Part shown: piece by piece, positions 27,163-34,592 of the stretch
How the letters are laid out: the number at the start of each line of letters is the position of its first letter
Position numbering within the stretch: position 1 is the first letter of the stretch
Assembly: GCF_000260715.1 (NCBI RefSeq)
Contig: NC_017834.1
Location: 1,116,001 to 1,180,000, forward strand
Source: Bifidobacterium animalis subsp. animalis ATCC 25527
GTDB taxonomy: Bacteria; Actinomycetota; Actinomycetes; Actinomycetales; Bifidobacteriaceae
Direction of reading: 5' to 3'
Length of the DNA stretch: 64,000 bases
Notes under the pieces: generated by a model
The model's input: only the letters and a program-made list of their open reading frames with translations
Told to the model about the DNA's origin: nothing
The model's database searches: none
Program-made: the position numbers and the translations under genes

Positions 27163-27921
27163 TCACTCCCCATCGTTCGGCTTGTCGCTGTATTTCTCGA
27201 TGATGGCCTGTGCAAGGCGTTTCTTCGGAATGCGCTGGTCCATCGAGGTCTTCTGGATCCAACGGAACGCCCCGGACTCCGAGAAGTTCGTTTTGTCCAT
27301 GAGCAGCCCCTTGGCACGGTCTATGAGCTTACGTTCCTCGAGGGTCTCCTTGGTCTTGCGCAGTTCCTCCTCGGCGTCCCTCAACTGCTCCTGGGTGGTG
27401 CGCAATTCGCTTTCGTTGCGTTCCACGCTGTCAAGCAGATCGTTGATCTCGGCGAAACGGCCCATAGCCACCGCCAGGGCAGGCAGCAGCTTGGATTCCT
27501 CATAGGGCTTGGTCACATAGGCCATGGCTCCGGCACCAATGGCCTCCTTCACCAGATCGGCCTGGGAGAACGCCGTGAGCATGACCACAGGGGCCAGATT
27601 CTCATCGCAGATCACACCCGCCGCGGTGATGCCGTCCATATGCGGCATCTTGACGTCCATGCATACGACATCAGGACGCTTCTCACGGGTGAGTTCGATG
27701 GCCTCCTCACCATTGGCAGCCTCGCCCACCACCTCATATCCGTTGTCTTCGAGCATGGCCACAAGATCCATGCGGTTCACCGATTCATCTTCGGCCACAA
27801 CCACGGTGGGATTACGCTTGGCCTCCTTCTTGGCGACCTGGGCTTCAGCCACCTCGATCGCATCGGCGGCGTGGTCAACCGTCGGCTCCTCGGTGATGCT
27901 CTCCTGCTCTTCGTTGGACAT
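27163..27921 (-). CDS. pdtaR: ANTAR-domain response regulator (PdtaR)
   Basis: A 252-residue response regulator. A ~35-residue acidic leader precedes the receiver domain, with 'TVVVAEDESVNRMDLVAMLE', phosphoacceptor 'VVCMDVKMPHMDG', 'VVMLTAFSQADLV' and 'AYVTKPYEESKLLPAL'. A coiled-coil linker of heptads ('LRTTQEQLRDAEEELRKTKE') leads to the C-terminal ANTAR domain ('RKLIDRAKGLLMDKTNFSES' and 'RIPKKRLAQAII'), which binds paired hairpins in RNA to prevent termination or alter translation. The partner should be the PdtaS-type kinase encoded at 57824-59302, since no kinase gene adjoins it. The start has GGAGA six bases upstream. Confidence 0.93.
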   Translation of the reverse strand: MSNEEQESITEEPTVDHAADAIEVAEAQVAKKEAKRNPTVVVAEDESVNRMDLVAMLEDNGYEVVGEAANGEEAIELTREKRPDVVCMDVKMPHMDGITAAGVICDENLAPVVMLTAFSQADLVKEAIGAGAMAYVTKPYEESKLLPALAVAMGRFAEINDLLDSVERNESELRTTQEQLRDAEEELRKTKETLEERKLIDRAKGLLMDKTNFSESGAFRWIQKTSMDQRIPKKRLAQAIIEKYSDKPNDGE

Positions 27922-28053
27922 ACAAGCTCTCCATTCATTATTTCATGCCCGCGCTCCATATACGCATACACATGCGGGCCATGACATGTTCCTGTTGGAC
28001 GTATTCAGTACTCCAACAGCACAGTGTAGCGCACTTATGCGCTAACATGCGTG

Positions 28054-28683
28054 TCAGTCTCGGGCCGGCGCTTCGTCGTCCGGGGAAACACCGATCATGT
28101 TGTTCGGCGCCATATACAGGCGTTGGATGGCGATGATGGACTTGGCATCGAGAATCGTTCCATTGAGCACCAGATCATAGCATTCCTGCGGTGTGAGGAA
28201 ACGAACCTGCGCGCGGGCCTCGTTGGCGTACTGCTCGCGTTCGTCGATCGGTTCGAGATCATAGGCGAAGTAGAGGGCGGTATGCTGTGTGGAGTAGCTT
28301 GGGGTGTTGATGAAGCGGCAGAACTGTGTCATCACCCCCGCTTTGTACCCCACCTCCTCGGCAAGCTTGCGACGGGCCACATCGACTGGCTTCTCGTTCT
28401 TGTCTATCGCATGTCCTGCGGGAATCTCCAGAGTCCACCGATGCACGGGGATGCGGTACTGTTCGATGAGCGGCACCCTGCCGTCCTTCGTCAGGCCGAT
28501 CACCCCCACGGAATCGCCATTGTTCTTGTGCAGGATGAGCCGTTCGAAATGCCCCACCGTCGGCGAGGCGAACGACACGCGGTCGATGTTGAAGTAATGA
28601 CCACCGACGATGGTCTCGCGCGCCTCCTCATGGATGGGGGTGCTGCGCCATGGATCGAAGCGACGGTATGTTTGCTTGCTCAT
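28054..28683 (-). CDS. NUDIX hydrolase with an altered NUDIX box
   Basis: A 209-residue protein resembling ADP-ribose pyrophosphatases: 'LIEQYRIPVHRWTLEIPAGH' followed by a NUDIX box 'AIDKNEKPVDVARRKLAEEV' then G-Y. Compared with G-x5-E-x7-R-E-x2-E-E-x-G, the first glutamate is displaced by one residue and the R-E pair is R-K, while the metal-binding E-E is kept. Activity may be altered. The start at 28683 is supported by AAGGA seven bases upstream and by 'MSKQTYRRFDPWRSTPIHEE' fitting the family; the frame upstream runs into a tRNA gene and is not coding. Confidence 0.85.
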   Translation of the reverse strand: MSKQTYRRFDPWRSTPIHEEARETIVGGHYFNIDRVSFASPTVGHFERLILHKNNGDSVGVIGLTKDGRVPLIEQYRIPVHRWTLEIPAGHAIDKNEKPVDVARRKLAEEVGYKAGVMTQFCRFINTPSYSTQHTALYFAYDLEPIDEREQYANEARAQVRFLTPQECYDLVLNGTILDAKSIIAIQRLYMAPNNMIGVSPDDEAPARD

Positions 28684-28784
28684 GCCAGTCCTTTCTGGTT
28701 GCCTGCGGCTCATCTGCCTGTTTCCCATTGTATACAGCGCGAACCGCGACGTTCCGTTAACAGCGGATAACATACGATGAAAAA

Positions 28785-28814
28785 AGGCTCGCCATGAACG
28801 TTCACGGCGAGCCT
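28785..28814 (-). terminator. Terminator of the tRNA with CAA anticodon
   Basis: AGGCTCGCC/GGCGAGCCT arms with a self-complementary centre and one A.C mismatch, ending in six T residues on the minus strand, directly after the tRNA. Confidence 0.9.
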
Positions 28815-28819
28815 GTCGG

Positions 28820-28893
28820 TGCCCCCGGTGGGACTCGAACCCACACTGTACAGATTTTGAGGCTGTCTCCTCTACCAATTGGGATACAGGGGC
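28820..28893 (-). tRNA. Unusual class I tRNA with anticodon CAA (Leu codon UUG)
   Basis: A 74-base cloverleaf on the minus strand. The acceptor stem is GCCCCTG with CGGGGGC (one G.U), the discriminator is A, and the T-arm is GTGGG-TTCGAGT-CCCAC. The anticodon loop CTCAAAA gives CAA, which decodes UUG leucine. The variable region is only about 5 bases, whereas normal tRNA-Leu has a long variable arm (the tRNA-Leu(UAA) at 63759 does). The anticodon stem ends in a C-U mismatch and the D-stem has only three clear pairs. It may be an atypical or divergent tRNA; identity as tRNA-Leu follows only from the anticodon. Confidence 0.75.
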
Positions 28894-28960
28894 AAAAGCA
28901 ACCTATGTGAATATAGCACATACCTCGACTTTTGCCAATTCAGACACTCCGAGCTGACAA

Positions 28961-28996
28961 CATGGGGGTGTGCATCCGCGGATGCACACCCCCATG
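28961..28996 (-). terminator. Perfect 36-nt palindrome downstream of pyk
   Basis: 18-bp arms with no loop (centre between 28978 and 28979), rich in GGGGGTGTGCATCC. It lies about 46 bases past the pyk stop and between pyk and the CAA tRNA gene. A probable terminator without a T run. Confidence 0.65.
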
Positions 28997-29042
28997 AGCG
29001 TCCTGCCCGTCATGCGCTTAGGATGCTGACGGGTATATGCAA

Positions 29043-30485
29043 TCAGTCGCAGGCACCCACGGTGTGAACGTAGATCGAATCGGTGCGGCCGGGCAGATGC
29101 TCGCCCTGGGCGGAGCTCAGCACAACGATCTTGTCGCCGTTGGCGACCTTGCCGTTCTTGCGCAGCACCTCGTCGGTGAAGGTCATCAGATCCTTGCGGG
29201 ACATGTCGTGGTAATCCTCATCGAGCTTGATGCCTTCGGTGCCCCAGCTCAAAGCCAGCCAGTGGAAGGTGTGCTCGTTGTTGGTGAGACCATAGATCGG
29301 GGTAGCCGGGCGCTCGCGGGAGACGCGGTGCACGGTGGATCCGGTCTGCGTGTAGGCGACGATGGCCTTGGCATTGAGCTTCTCTGCCAGGTCAACGGCT
29401 GCGGACGACACGGCGCCGGTGCTCGACATATCGAGGTCCTTGAGGTGAGGGATGCGATCGAAGCCGTGCTCGGTGGCATAGCCGGAGATGCGGGACATCG
29501 TCTTGACGGTCTCGACCGGATATTCGCCGACGGCGGTCTCGTTGGAGGTCATCGTTGCATCGGCGCCGTCAAGCACGGCATTGGCGCAATCGGAGGCCTC
29601 TGCACGCGACGGAACCGGCGAATGCACCATGGAGCCGAGAACCTCGGTCGCCACGATGACCGGCTTGGCGTACTGGCGGGAAAGCTCGATGCAGCGCTTG
29701 GTGACAAGCGGCACCTCTTCGAACGGCATCTCAACGGCCATGTCGCCACGAGCGACCATGATGCCATCGAACACCTTGACAATGTCCTCGAGGTTCTCAA
29801 CGGCCTGCGGCTTCTCGATCTTCGCGACGACCGGGATGCGGCGACCTTCTTCGTCCATGATCTCATGGGCGCGGTCGATGTCGGTGGCGAAACGCACGAA
29901 CGACATGGCGATGATATCGGCGCCGGTGCGGATGGCCCAGCGCAGGTCCTCCTCATCCTTGGCGGTCAGCGCAGGCAGCGAGACGGCGACGCCCGGCAGG
30001 TTGATGCCCTTGTGGCTGGAAACCGGACCGGCCACGACGACCTTGGTGTAGACGTTGTTGCCCTCGACCTTGGTGACCTCAAGACGGACCTTGCCATCGT
30101 CGATGAGGATCGGATCTCCGGGATGGCAGTCGCCCGGCAGGCCCTTGAACGTGGTGGAGGTGATGTGCTCGTCGCCTTCGACGTCATCGGTGGTGATGAT
30201 GAATTCCTGGCCCTCTTCGAGCTGGACCTTGTCTTCGCCTTCGGCGTTCTTCTTGAACCAACCGCAGCGGATCTTCGGACCCTGCAGATCGACGAGGACG
30301 GCCACGTTGCGACCCGTGGTCTTCGAGGCCTCGCGCACGTTGTTGTACACGCGAAGATGATCCTCCGGGGTGCCATGGGAGCGGTTCAGACGAGCCACGT
30401 CCATACCGGCTTCAACGAGTTCCGTGATCTTCTCGAGAGATTCGGTGGCTGGACCGATGGTATCTACGATCTTGGCTTTACGCAT
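29043..30485 (-). CDS. pyk: Pyruvate kinase
   Basis: A 480-residue glycolytic enzyme making pyruvate and ATP. It begins 'MRKAKIVDTIGPATESLEKI'; other motifs are 'AGMDVARLNRSHGTPEDH' (R-x-N-x-S-H-G), 'VLVDLQGPKIRCG', 'PVVAKIEKPQAVENLEDI' (catalytic lysine), 'GIMVARGDMAVEMPFEEVP', 'KPVIVATEVLGSMVHSPVPS' and 'SNETAVGEYPVETVK'. The C-terminal allosteric domain includes 'AIVAYTQTGSTVHRVSRERP'. In the final stage of carbon flow it also supplies phosphoenolpyruvate-derived ATP. Upstream are a candidate LacI-type operator and a leader hairpin (30511-30530). Confidence 0.97.
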   Translation of the reverse strand: MRKAKIVDTIGPATESLEKITELVEAGMDVARLNRSHGTPEDHLRVYNNVREASKTTGRNVAVLVDLQGPKIRCGWFKKNAEGEDKVQLEEGQEFIITTDDVEGDEHITSTTFKGLPGDCHPGDPILIDDGKVRLEVTKVEGNNVYTKVVVAGPVSSHKGINLPGVAVSLPALTAKDEEDLRWAIRTGADIIAMSFVRFATDIDRAHEIMDEEGRRIPVVAKIEKPQAVENLEDIVKVFDGIMVARGDMAVEMPFEEVPLVTKRCIELSRQYAKPVIVATEVLGSMVHSPVPSRAEASDCANAVLDGADATMTSNETAVGEYPVETVKTMSRISGYATEHGFDRIPHLKDLDMSSTGAVSSAAVDLAEKLNAKAIVAYTQTGSTVHRVSRERPATPIYGLTNNEHTFHWLALSWGTEGIKLDEDYHDMSRKDLMTFTDEVLRKNGKVANGDKIVVLSSAQGEHLPGRTDSIYVHTVGACD

Positions 30486-30510
30486 GAATGCCTACCTATT
30501 CTTTGACGGT

Positions 30511-30530
30511 TGTGCTCCTTGGAGAGCACA
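30511..30530 (-). promoter_or_regulatory. Hairpin in the pyk leader
   Basis: TGTGCTC and GAGCACA (7 bp) enclose a hexaloop that reads UCCAAG on the pyk mRNA, 26-45 bases before the start codon. The loop does not match the A1/G4 pattern expected for ANTAR targets. Confidence 0.4.
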
Positions 30531-30591
30531 TTCAACATTGCTCTAGCTTACTCCTTTTTCGCTTTAGCTTGTCGCAAATAGCGAAGAAGTC

Positions 30592-30605
30592 TGTGAGCGC
30601 TCACA
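30592..30605 (-). promoter_or_regulatory. LacI-family operator upstream of pyk
   Basis: TGTGAGCGCTCACA is a perfect 14-bp palindrome with the central CG characteristic of LacI-family operators; it is identical to the core of the symmetric lac operator. It is centred 113 bases before the pyk start, between pyk and terC. In bifidobacteria LacI-type global regulators such as AraQ are known to control central carbon genes; assignment to that protein is inference. Confidence 0.65.
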
Positions 30606-30652
30606 ACCATTGTGCCGCAGGTACACACCATATGGCTCACCGGCATGTCGCC

Positions 30653-31666
30653 TTAGGGGCGCTCCTGAGGATTCGAAGGTGCCGCGGCCTGCTTCGCGTC
30701 GATCGACTTCATCTTGATGACACTGGCTAATGCCGAACCGCCGATGCAGACGATGATGACCACCAGCGACAGCCACGTGGGCACTTCCGGCACCATGCCC
30801 AACGGTTGGCCGTGGTTGATGAACGGAAGCGTGTTGCCATGCAATGCCTCGAGAATGAGTTTGACACCGATGAACCCGAGGACAAGCGACAGGCCGACCG
30901 GCAGATACACCAGCTTGTCAAGCAGGCGCCCCAGCAGGAAGTACAGCTGCTGGAGGCCGAGCAATGCGAACACATTGGAGGTGAACACGATGAACGGATC
31001 CTTGGTGAGACCGAATATCGCCGGAATCGAGTCGAAAGCGAACATGACGTCGGTGGTGCCGATCGTGATGAACACGATGAGCATGGGGGTCCAATACTTC
31101 CTACCGTCGATGGTGGTGCGCAGCCTCTCGCCGTCGTATTCATTCGTGACATGGGAGAATCGCCGCATGAGGCGAATCAGTCCGTTCTCATGGAACTCCT
31201 CATCGTCGTCCTCCCCTATCGCCACTTTGACGGCCGTATAGATGAGGAAGGCGCCGAAAATGAAGAACACCCAGGTGAACCGCGAGACCAAGGCGGCTCC
31301 GATGAGAATAAACAGCCCACGGAGCACCAATGCGATCGTGATGCCAACCGAGAGAACGAACTTCTGCAGTTTCTTCGGCACCGCGAAGTTCGACATGATG
31401 ATGACGAACACGAAGAGGTTGTCGATGCTGAGTGAATACTCGGTGAGCCAGCCCGAGTAGAACTCAACGGCCGGCTTGGCCCCGGCCACCCACCATATCA
31501 ATCCGCCGAAGACGAGCGCCATGGCGACGAAGAACGCAATGTGCTGCACGCATTCCTTGGTCGACGGTACATGAGGCCTGCGCCCCAGGACGAAGAGATC
31601 CACGACGAAGAAGACGACCAGCACGACATAGGTGCCGATCATGAACGAGATAGGGGTTTCTGCCAT
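30653..31666 (-). CDS. TerC family integral membrane protein
   Basis: A 337-residue membrane protein with about nine transmembrane helices. It has the TerC/Alx signatures: 'EYSLSIDNLFVFVIIMSNFA' (membrane-embedded acidic and Asn residues), 'GAFLIYTAVKVAIGEDDDEE' and 'TTDVMFAFDSIPAIFGLTKD' with the second conserved Asp. Family members export Mn(II) or support metal loading of exported proteins; tellurite resistance is the historical name. It lies 38 bases after uvrB on the same strand, leaving no room for a manganese riboswitch. Confidence 0.9.
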   Translation of the reverse strand: MAETPISFMIGTYVVLVVFFVVDLFVLGRRPHVPSTKECVQHIAFFVAMALVFGGLIWWVAGAKPAVEFYSGWLTEYSLSIDNLFVFVIIMSNFAVPKKLQKFVLSVGITIALVLRGLFILIGAALVSRFTWVFFIFGAFLIYTAVKVAIGEDDDEEFHENGLIRLMRRFSHVTNEYDGERLRTTIDGRKYWTPMLIVFITIGTTDVMFAFDSIPAIFGLTKDPFIVFTSNVFALLGLQQLYFLLGRLLDKLVYLPVGLSLVLGFIGVKLILEALHGNTLPFINHGQPLGMVPEVPTWLSLVVIIVCIGGSALASVIKMKSIDAKQAAAPSNPQERP

Positions 31667-31704
31667 ACAGGTCAGCTTAGCGCAAGCCGTCCGAAATGGG
31701 TTGT

Positions 31705-33816
31705 CTACTGCTGTGCCTGTGTGATGGCCCGCAGCTCCTTCTTGAGGTCGCGAATCTCGTCACGCAGGCGCGCCGCCAGTTCGAATTGCAGCTGTTCGGC
31801 CGCGGTATGCATCTGATCGGAAAGCTGGCGAATAAGGTCTGCGAGATCCTGCGCGGGAAGGCCGGCCTTGAGAATCTCCTCATGGCGCCTGTCGGCTTCC
31901 TCGGGCGTCGTGTTCGGCAATCCAAGATGCGAGTTACCTGCCTTGCCGGAATTGCGGTAGCCGCCCTCGAGCAGTTCCTGCGTGTCCACGTCCTCCTTGG
32001 CGAGCATGTCGTTGACGTCGCTGATCTTCTTGATGAGCGGCTTGGGATCGATGCGATGCTCCTCGTTGTACGCCATCTGGATCTCACGACGACGATTGGT
32101 CTCCTCGATTGCCTTGCTCATCGAGTCCGTCATCTCATCGGCATACATGATCACCGTACCGCTCACATTGCGTGCAGCACGTCCAATGGTCTGGATGAGC
32201 GATCGGTACGAGCGCAGGAAGCCTTCCTTGTCGGCGTCGAGGATCGCCACGAGCGACACCTCCGGCAGATCCAGCCCTTCACGCAGCAGGTTGATGCCCA
32301 CGATGACGTCGATCTTGCCCTCACGCAGTTCGCGCAGCAGTTCAACGCGCCGCAGCGTGTCGACGTCGGAGTGCAGGTATTCCACCTTGATGCCACGTTC
32401 CAGCAGGTAATCGGTGAGATCCTCAGCCATCTTCTTCGTCATCGTCGTGACGAGCGTGCGCTCCCCCGCGGCCACACGATCTTTGATTTTGGCGAGCAGA
32501 TCATCGATCTGGCCTTCGACCGGACGCACATCGATCTTCGGATCGAGCAGGCCTGTGGGTCGTATGATCTGTTCGACCACGCCATCCGAAAGCCCCAGCT
32601 CGTAATCTCCCGGCGTTGCCGACAGATAGACGGTCTGGCCCACCCGATCGAGGAATTCCGGCCATTTGAGCGGACGGTTGTCCATTGCCGAAGGAAGCCG
32701 GAACCCATGCTCCACCAGCGTGCGTTTGCGGCTGGCGTCACCTTCGTACATGGCGCCGATTTGAGGAACGGTCACGTGTGATTCGTCGATGACCAGCAGG
32801 AAATCGTCGGGGAAGAAGTCGAGCAATGTGTGCGGTGGCGTGCCGGCCGCACGGCCATCGAAATGACGTGAATAGTTCTCCACACCCGAGCACACCCCCA
32901 CTTGCGAGAGCATCTCCAGATCGTACGTCGTACGCATGCTCAGACGTTGCGCCTCAAGCTCCTTGCCCTGCTTGCGCAGCTCGGCCACGCGCTCGTCGAG
33001 TTCGCGCTGGATCGAATCCAACGCCTTCGCCATGCGTTCGGGACCGGCAACGTAGTGCGAAGCCGGGAAGATGTGCACGTCACTGACCTGCTCGATCACG
33101 TCGCCAGTGAGCGGATGCAGCGTGGAGATGCGGTCGATCTCGTCGCCGAAGAACTCGATGCGTATGGCCAGCTCCTCATACACCGGGATGATCTCCACCG
33201 TGTCCCCGCGCACCCGAAATGTGCCGCGGGTGAATGCTATGTCGTTGCGTTTGTACTGCATGTCGACGAAGGTGCGCAGCAGATCGTCTCGGTCGATCTG
33301 GTCCCCCTCATGCAGGAAGAGCATGCGGCCGGCGTACTCTTCGGGCGTGCCCAGGCCATATATGCAGGACACGGTGGCCACGACCACGCAGTCGCGGCGT
33401 GTGAGCAGATTCGCGGTCGCAGCGTGGCGCAAACGCTCGACGTCGTCGTTGATGTTCGAATCCTTCTCGATATAGGTGTCGGTCTGCGGAATGTAGGCCT
33501 CGGGCTGGTAGTAGTCATAGTACGAAACGAAGTAGCTCACCGCGTTGTCCGGCATGAGCTCGCGGAACTCTGCACATAGCTGGGCGGCGAGCGTCTTGTT
33601 CGGTTCGATGATGAGCGTGGGCCGTTGCAGCCGTTCGATGAGCCATGCGGTGGTGGCGGTCTTGCCGGTGCCGGTAGCACCCATCAGCACAACGTCGTTC
33701 TCGCCGTTCTCGATACGCGTGGCCAGCTCCTCGATGGCCTTCGGCTGGTCTCCGGAGGGCTTGTACGGCGATTTGACCACAAACGGCCTGTTCGTGCGTT
33801 CGATATTGAATCCCAT
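31705..33816 (-). CDS. uvrB: Excinuclease ABC subunit B
   Basis: A 703-residue nucleotide excision repair helicase-like protein that verifies damage with UvrA and recruits UvrC. Seen: '[20 protein letters not shown]', Walker A '[15 protein letters not shown]', the beta-hairpin region '[20 protein letters not shown]', '[20 protein letters not shown]', '[20 protein letters not shown]' and '[20 protein letters not shown]', and a C-terminal UVR motif '[20 protein letters not shown]'. The start has GGGAGGG upstream. It lies 12 bases behind coaE. A candidate LexA site sits in the 3' end of coaE, about 70 bases upstream. Confidence 0.97.
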   Translation of the reverse strand: MGFNIERTNRPFVVKSPYKPSGDQPKAIEELATRIENGENDVVLMGATGTGKTATTAWLIERLQRPTLIIEPNKTLAAQLCAEFRELMPDNAVSYFVSYYDYYQPEAYIPQTDTYIEKDSNINDDVERLRHAATANLLTRRDCVVVATVSCIYGLGTPEEYAGRMLFLHEGDQIDRDDLLRTFVDMQYKRNDIAFTRGTFRVRGDTVEIIPVYEELAIRIEFFGDEIDRISTLHPLTGDVIEQVSDVHIFPASHYVAGPERMAKALDSIQRELDERVAELRKQGKELEAQRLSMRTTYDLEMLSQVGVCSGVENYSRHFDGRAAGTPPHTLLDFFPDDFLLVIDESHVTVPQIGAMYEGDASRKRTLVEHGFRLPSAMDNRPLKWPEFLDRVGQTVYLSATPGDYELGLSDGVVEQIIRPTGLLDPKIDVRPVEGQIDDLLAKIKDRVAAGERTLVTTMTKKMAEDLTDYLLERGIKVEYLHSDVDTLRRVELLRELREGKIDVIVGINLLREGLDLPEVSLVAILDADKEGFLRSYRSLIQTIGRAARNVSGTVIMYADEMTDSMSKAIEETNRRREIQMAYNEEHRIDPKPLIKKISDVNDMLAKEDVDTQELLEGGYRNSGKAGNSHLGLPNTTPEEADRRHEEILKAGLPAQDLADLIRQLSDQMHTAAEQLQFELAARLRDEIRDLKKELRAITQAQQ

Positions 33817-33828
33817 GCGCCCTCCCGG

Positions 33829-34464
33829 CTACTTCCCCTCCATCTCGCGTCGCCACGAGCTCATGAGGGAATCGACTTGTTCGAACATCTGTTCTATGGA
33901 TGTGCTGCCATCGATAATAACATCGCTGATCCGCTCGCGCCAACGGTCGTCGGTCTGGCTGGCGATTCGCGCCAGCGCCTGTGCCCGGCTCATCCCACGT
34001 GTGCGCATCATGCGCTCGACGCGCAATGCCACCGGCGCCTCGACGGTTACGATGTGGTCGAAACGGAATGGCAGCTCGTCATACACCTCGGTGAGCAACG
34101 GGATGTCATGCACAATGACCACATTGTCGCCAAACCGCCCGAGAATCTGACGTTCACTCTCACTGGCCGCGCGATAGATGAGCGGATGCAAAATCGATTC
34201 CAATACACGCCGTGAGCGAACCGCCTGCTTCCCGTTCGCAGCGAACACATGGGCGGCCATCCAGACACGGTCCAAAGCTCCCTGCTCGGTGATTGCCTTA
34301 TTGCCGAACGCCATGCGAATGAGTTCAATGGCAGGCGACCCCGGTCCGCTGAGATCATGTGCGAGCTTGTCGTAGTCTATGACCTGCGCCCCAGCCTCGG
34401 CCATTCGCTCTGCCACGGTGCTTTTACCCGCCGCAATGGCACCTGTCAATCCGATTCGTCTCAT
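33829..34464 (-). CDS. coaE: Dephospho-CoA kinase
   Basis: A 211-residue P-loop kinase for the last step of coenzyme A synthesis. 'MRRIGLTGAIAAGKSTVAER' contains Walker A, followed by 'AQVIDYDKLAHDL' (the conserved D-x-D/D-K-x-A-H pair region), 'HPLIYRAASESERQI', 'IVHDIPLLTEVYDELPFRFD' (lid) and 'ERMMRTRGMSRAQALARIAS'. Length is typical. It is 12 bases upstream of uvrB, an arrangement common in actinobacteria, and separated from rpsA by the rpsA terminator. Confidence 0.96.
   Translation of the reverse strand: MRRIGLTGAIAAGKSTVAERMAEAGAQVIDYDKLAHDLSGPGSPAIELIRMAFGNKAITEQGALDRVWMAAHVFAANGKQAVRSRRVLESILHPLIYRAASESERQILGRFGDNVVIVHDIPLLTEVYDELPFRFDHIVTVEAPVALRVERMMRTRGMSRAQALARIASQTDDRWRERISDVIIDGSTSIEQMFEQVDSLMSSWRREMEGK
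33883..33894 (-). promoter_or_regulatory. Candidate LexA (SOS) box for uvrB inside coaE
   Basis: GAAC-ATCT-GTTC matches the Gram-positive and actinobacterial LexA consensus GAAC-N4-GTTC, with a flanking C on the left. It lies in the last codons of coaE, centred about 72 bases before the uvrB start codon, which suggests SOS induction of uvrB from an internal promoter. Confidence 0.55.
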
Positions 34465-34541
34465 ACTTGAGGGATATCAGGCAGCCACGATTTTGCAATG
34501 TCCGGATTCCTCCCACCCCATATCCATATAGTCATGCAAAA

Positions 34542-34566
34542 GGCCCCGACGCTATACGTCGGGGCC
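34542..34566 (-). terminator. Terminator of rpsA
   Basis: GGCCCCGACG and CGTCGGGGCC, 10 bp, 5-base loop, followed by TTTT on the minus strand, 27 bases beyond the rpsA stop. Confidence 0.92.
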
Positions 34567-34592
34567 CTCATCTCACAACCTAAAAGCTATGC

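Noticed and set aside
29037..30506. 489-codon frame antisense to pyk
   Set aside because: Complement of a conserved enzyme with strong codon bias; no ribosome site or domain.
31667..31704. Manganese riboswitch upstream of the TerC family gene
   Set aside because: Only 38 bases separate uvrB and this gene, too short for the yybP-ykoY element.
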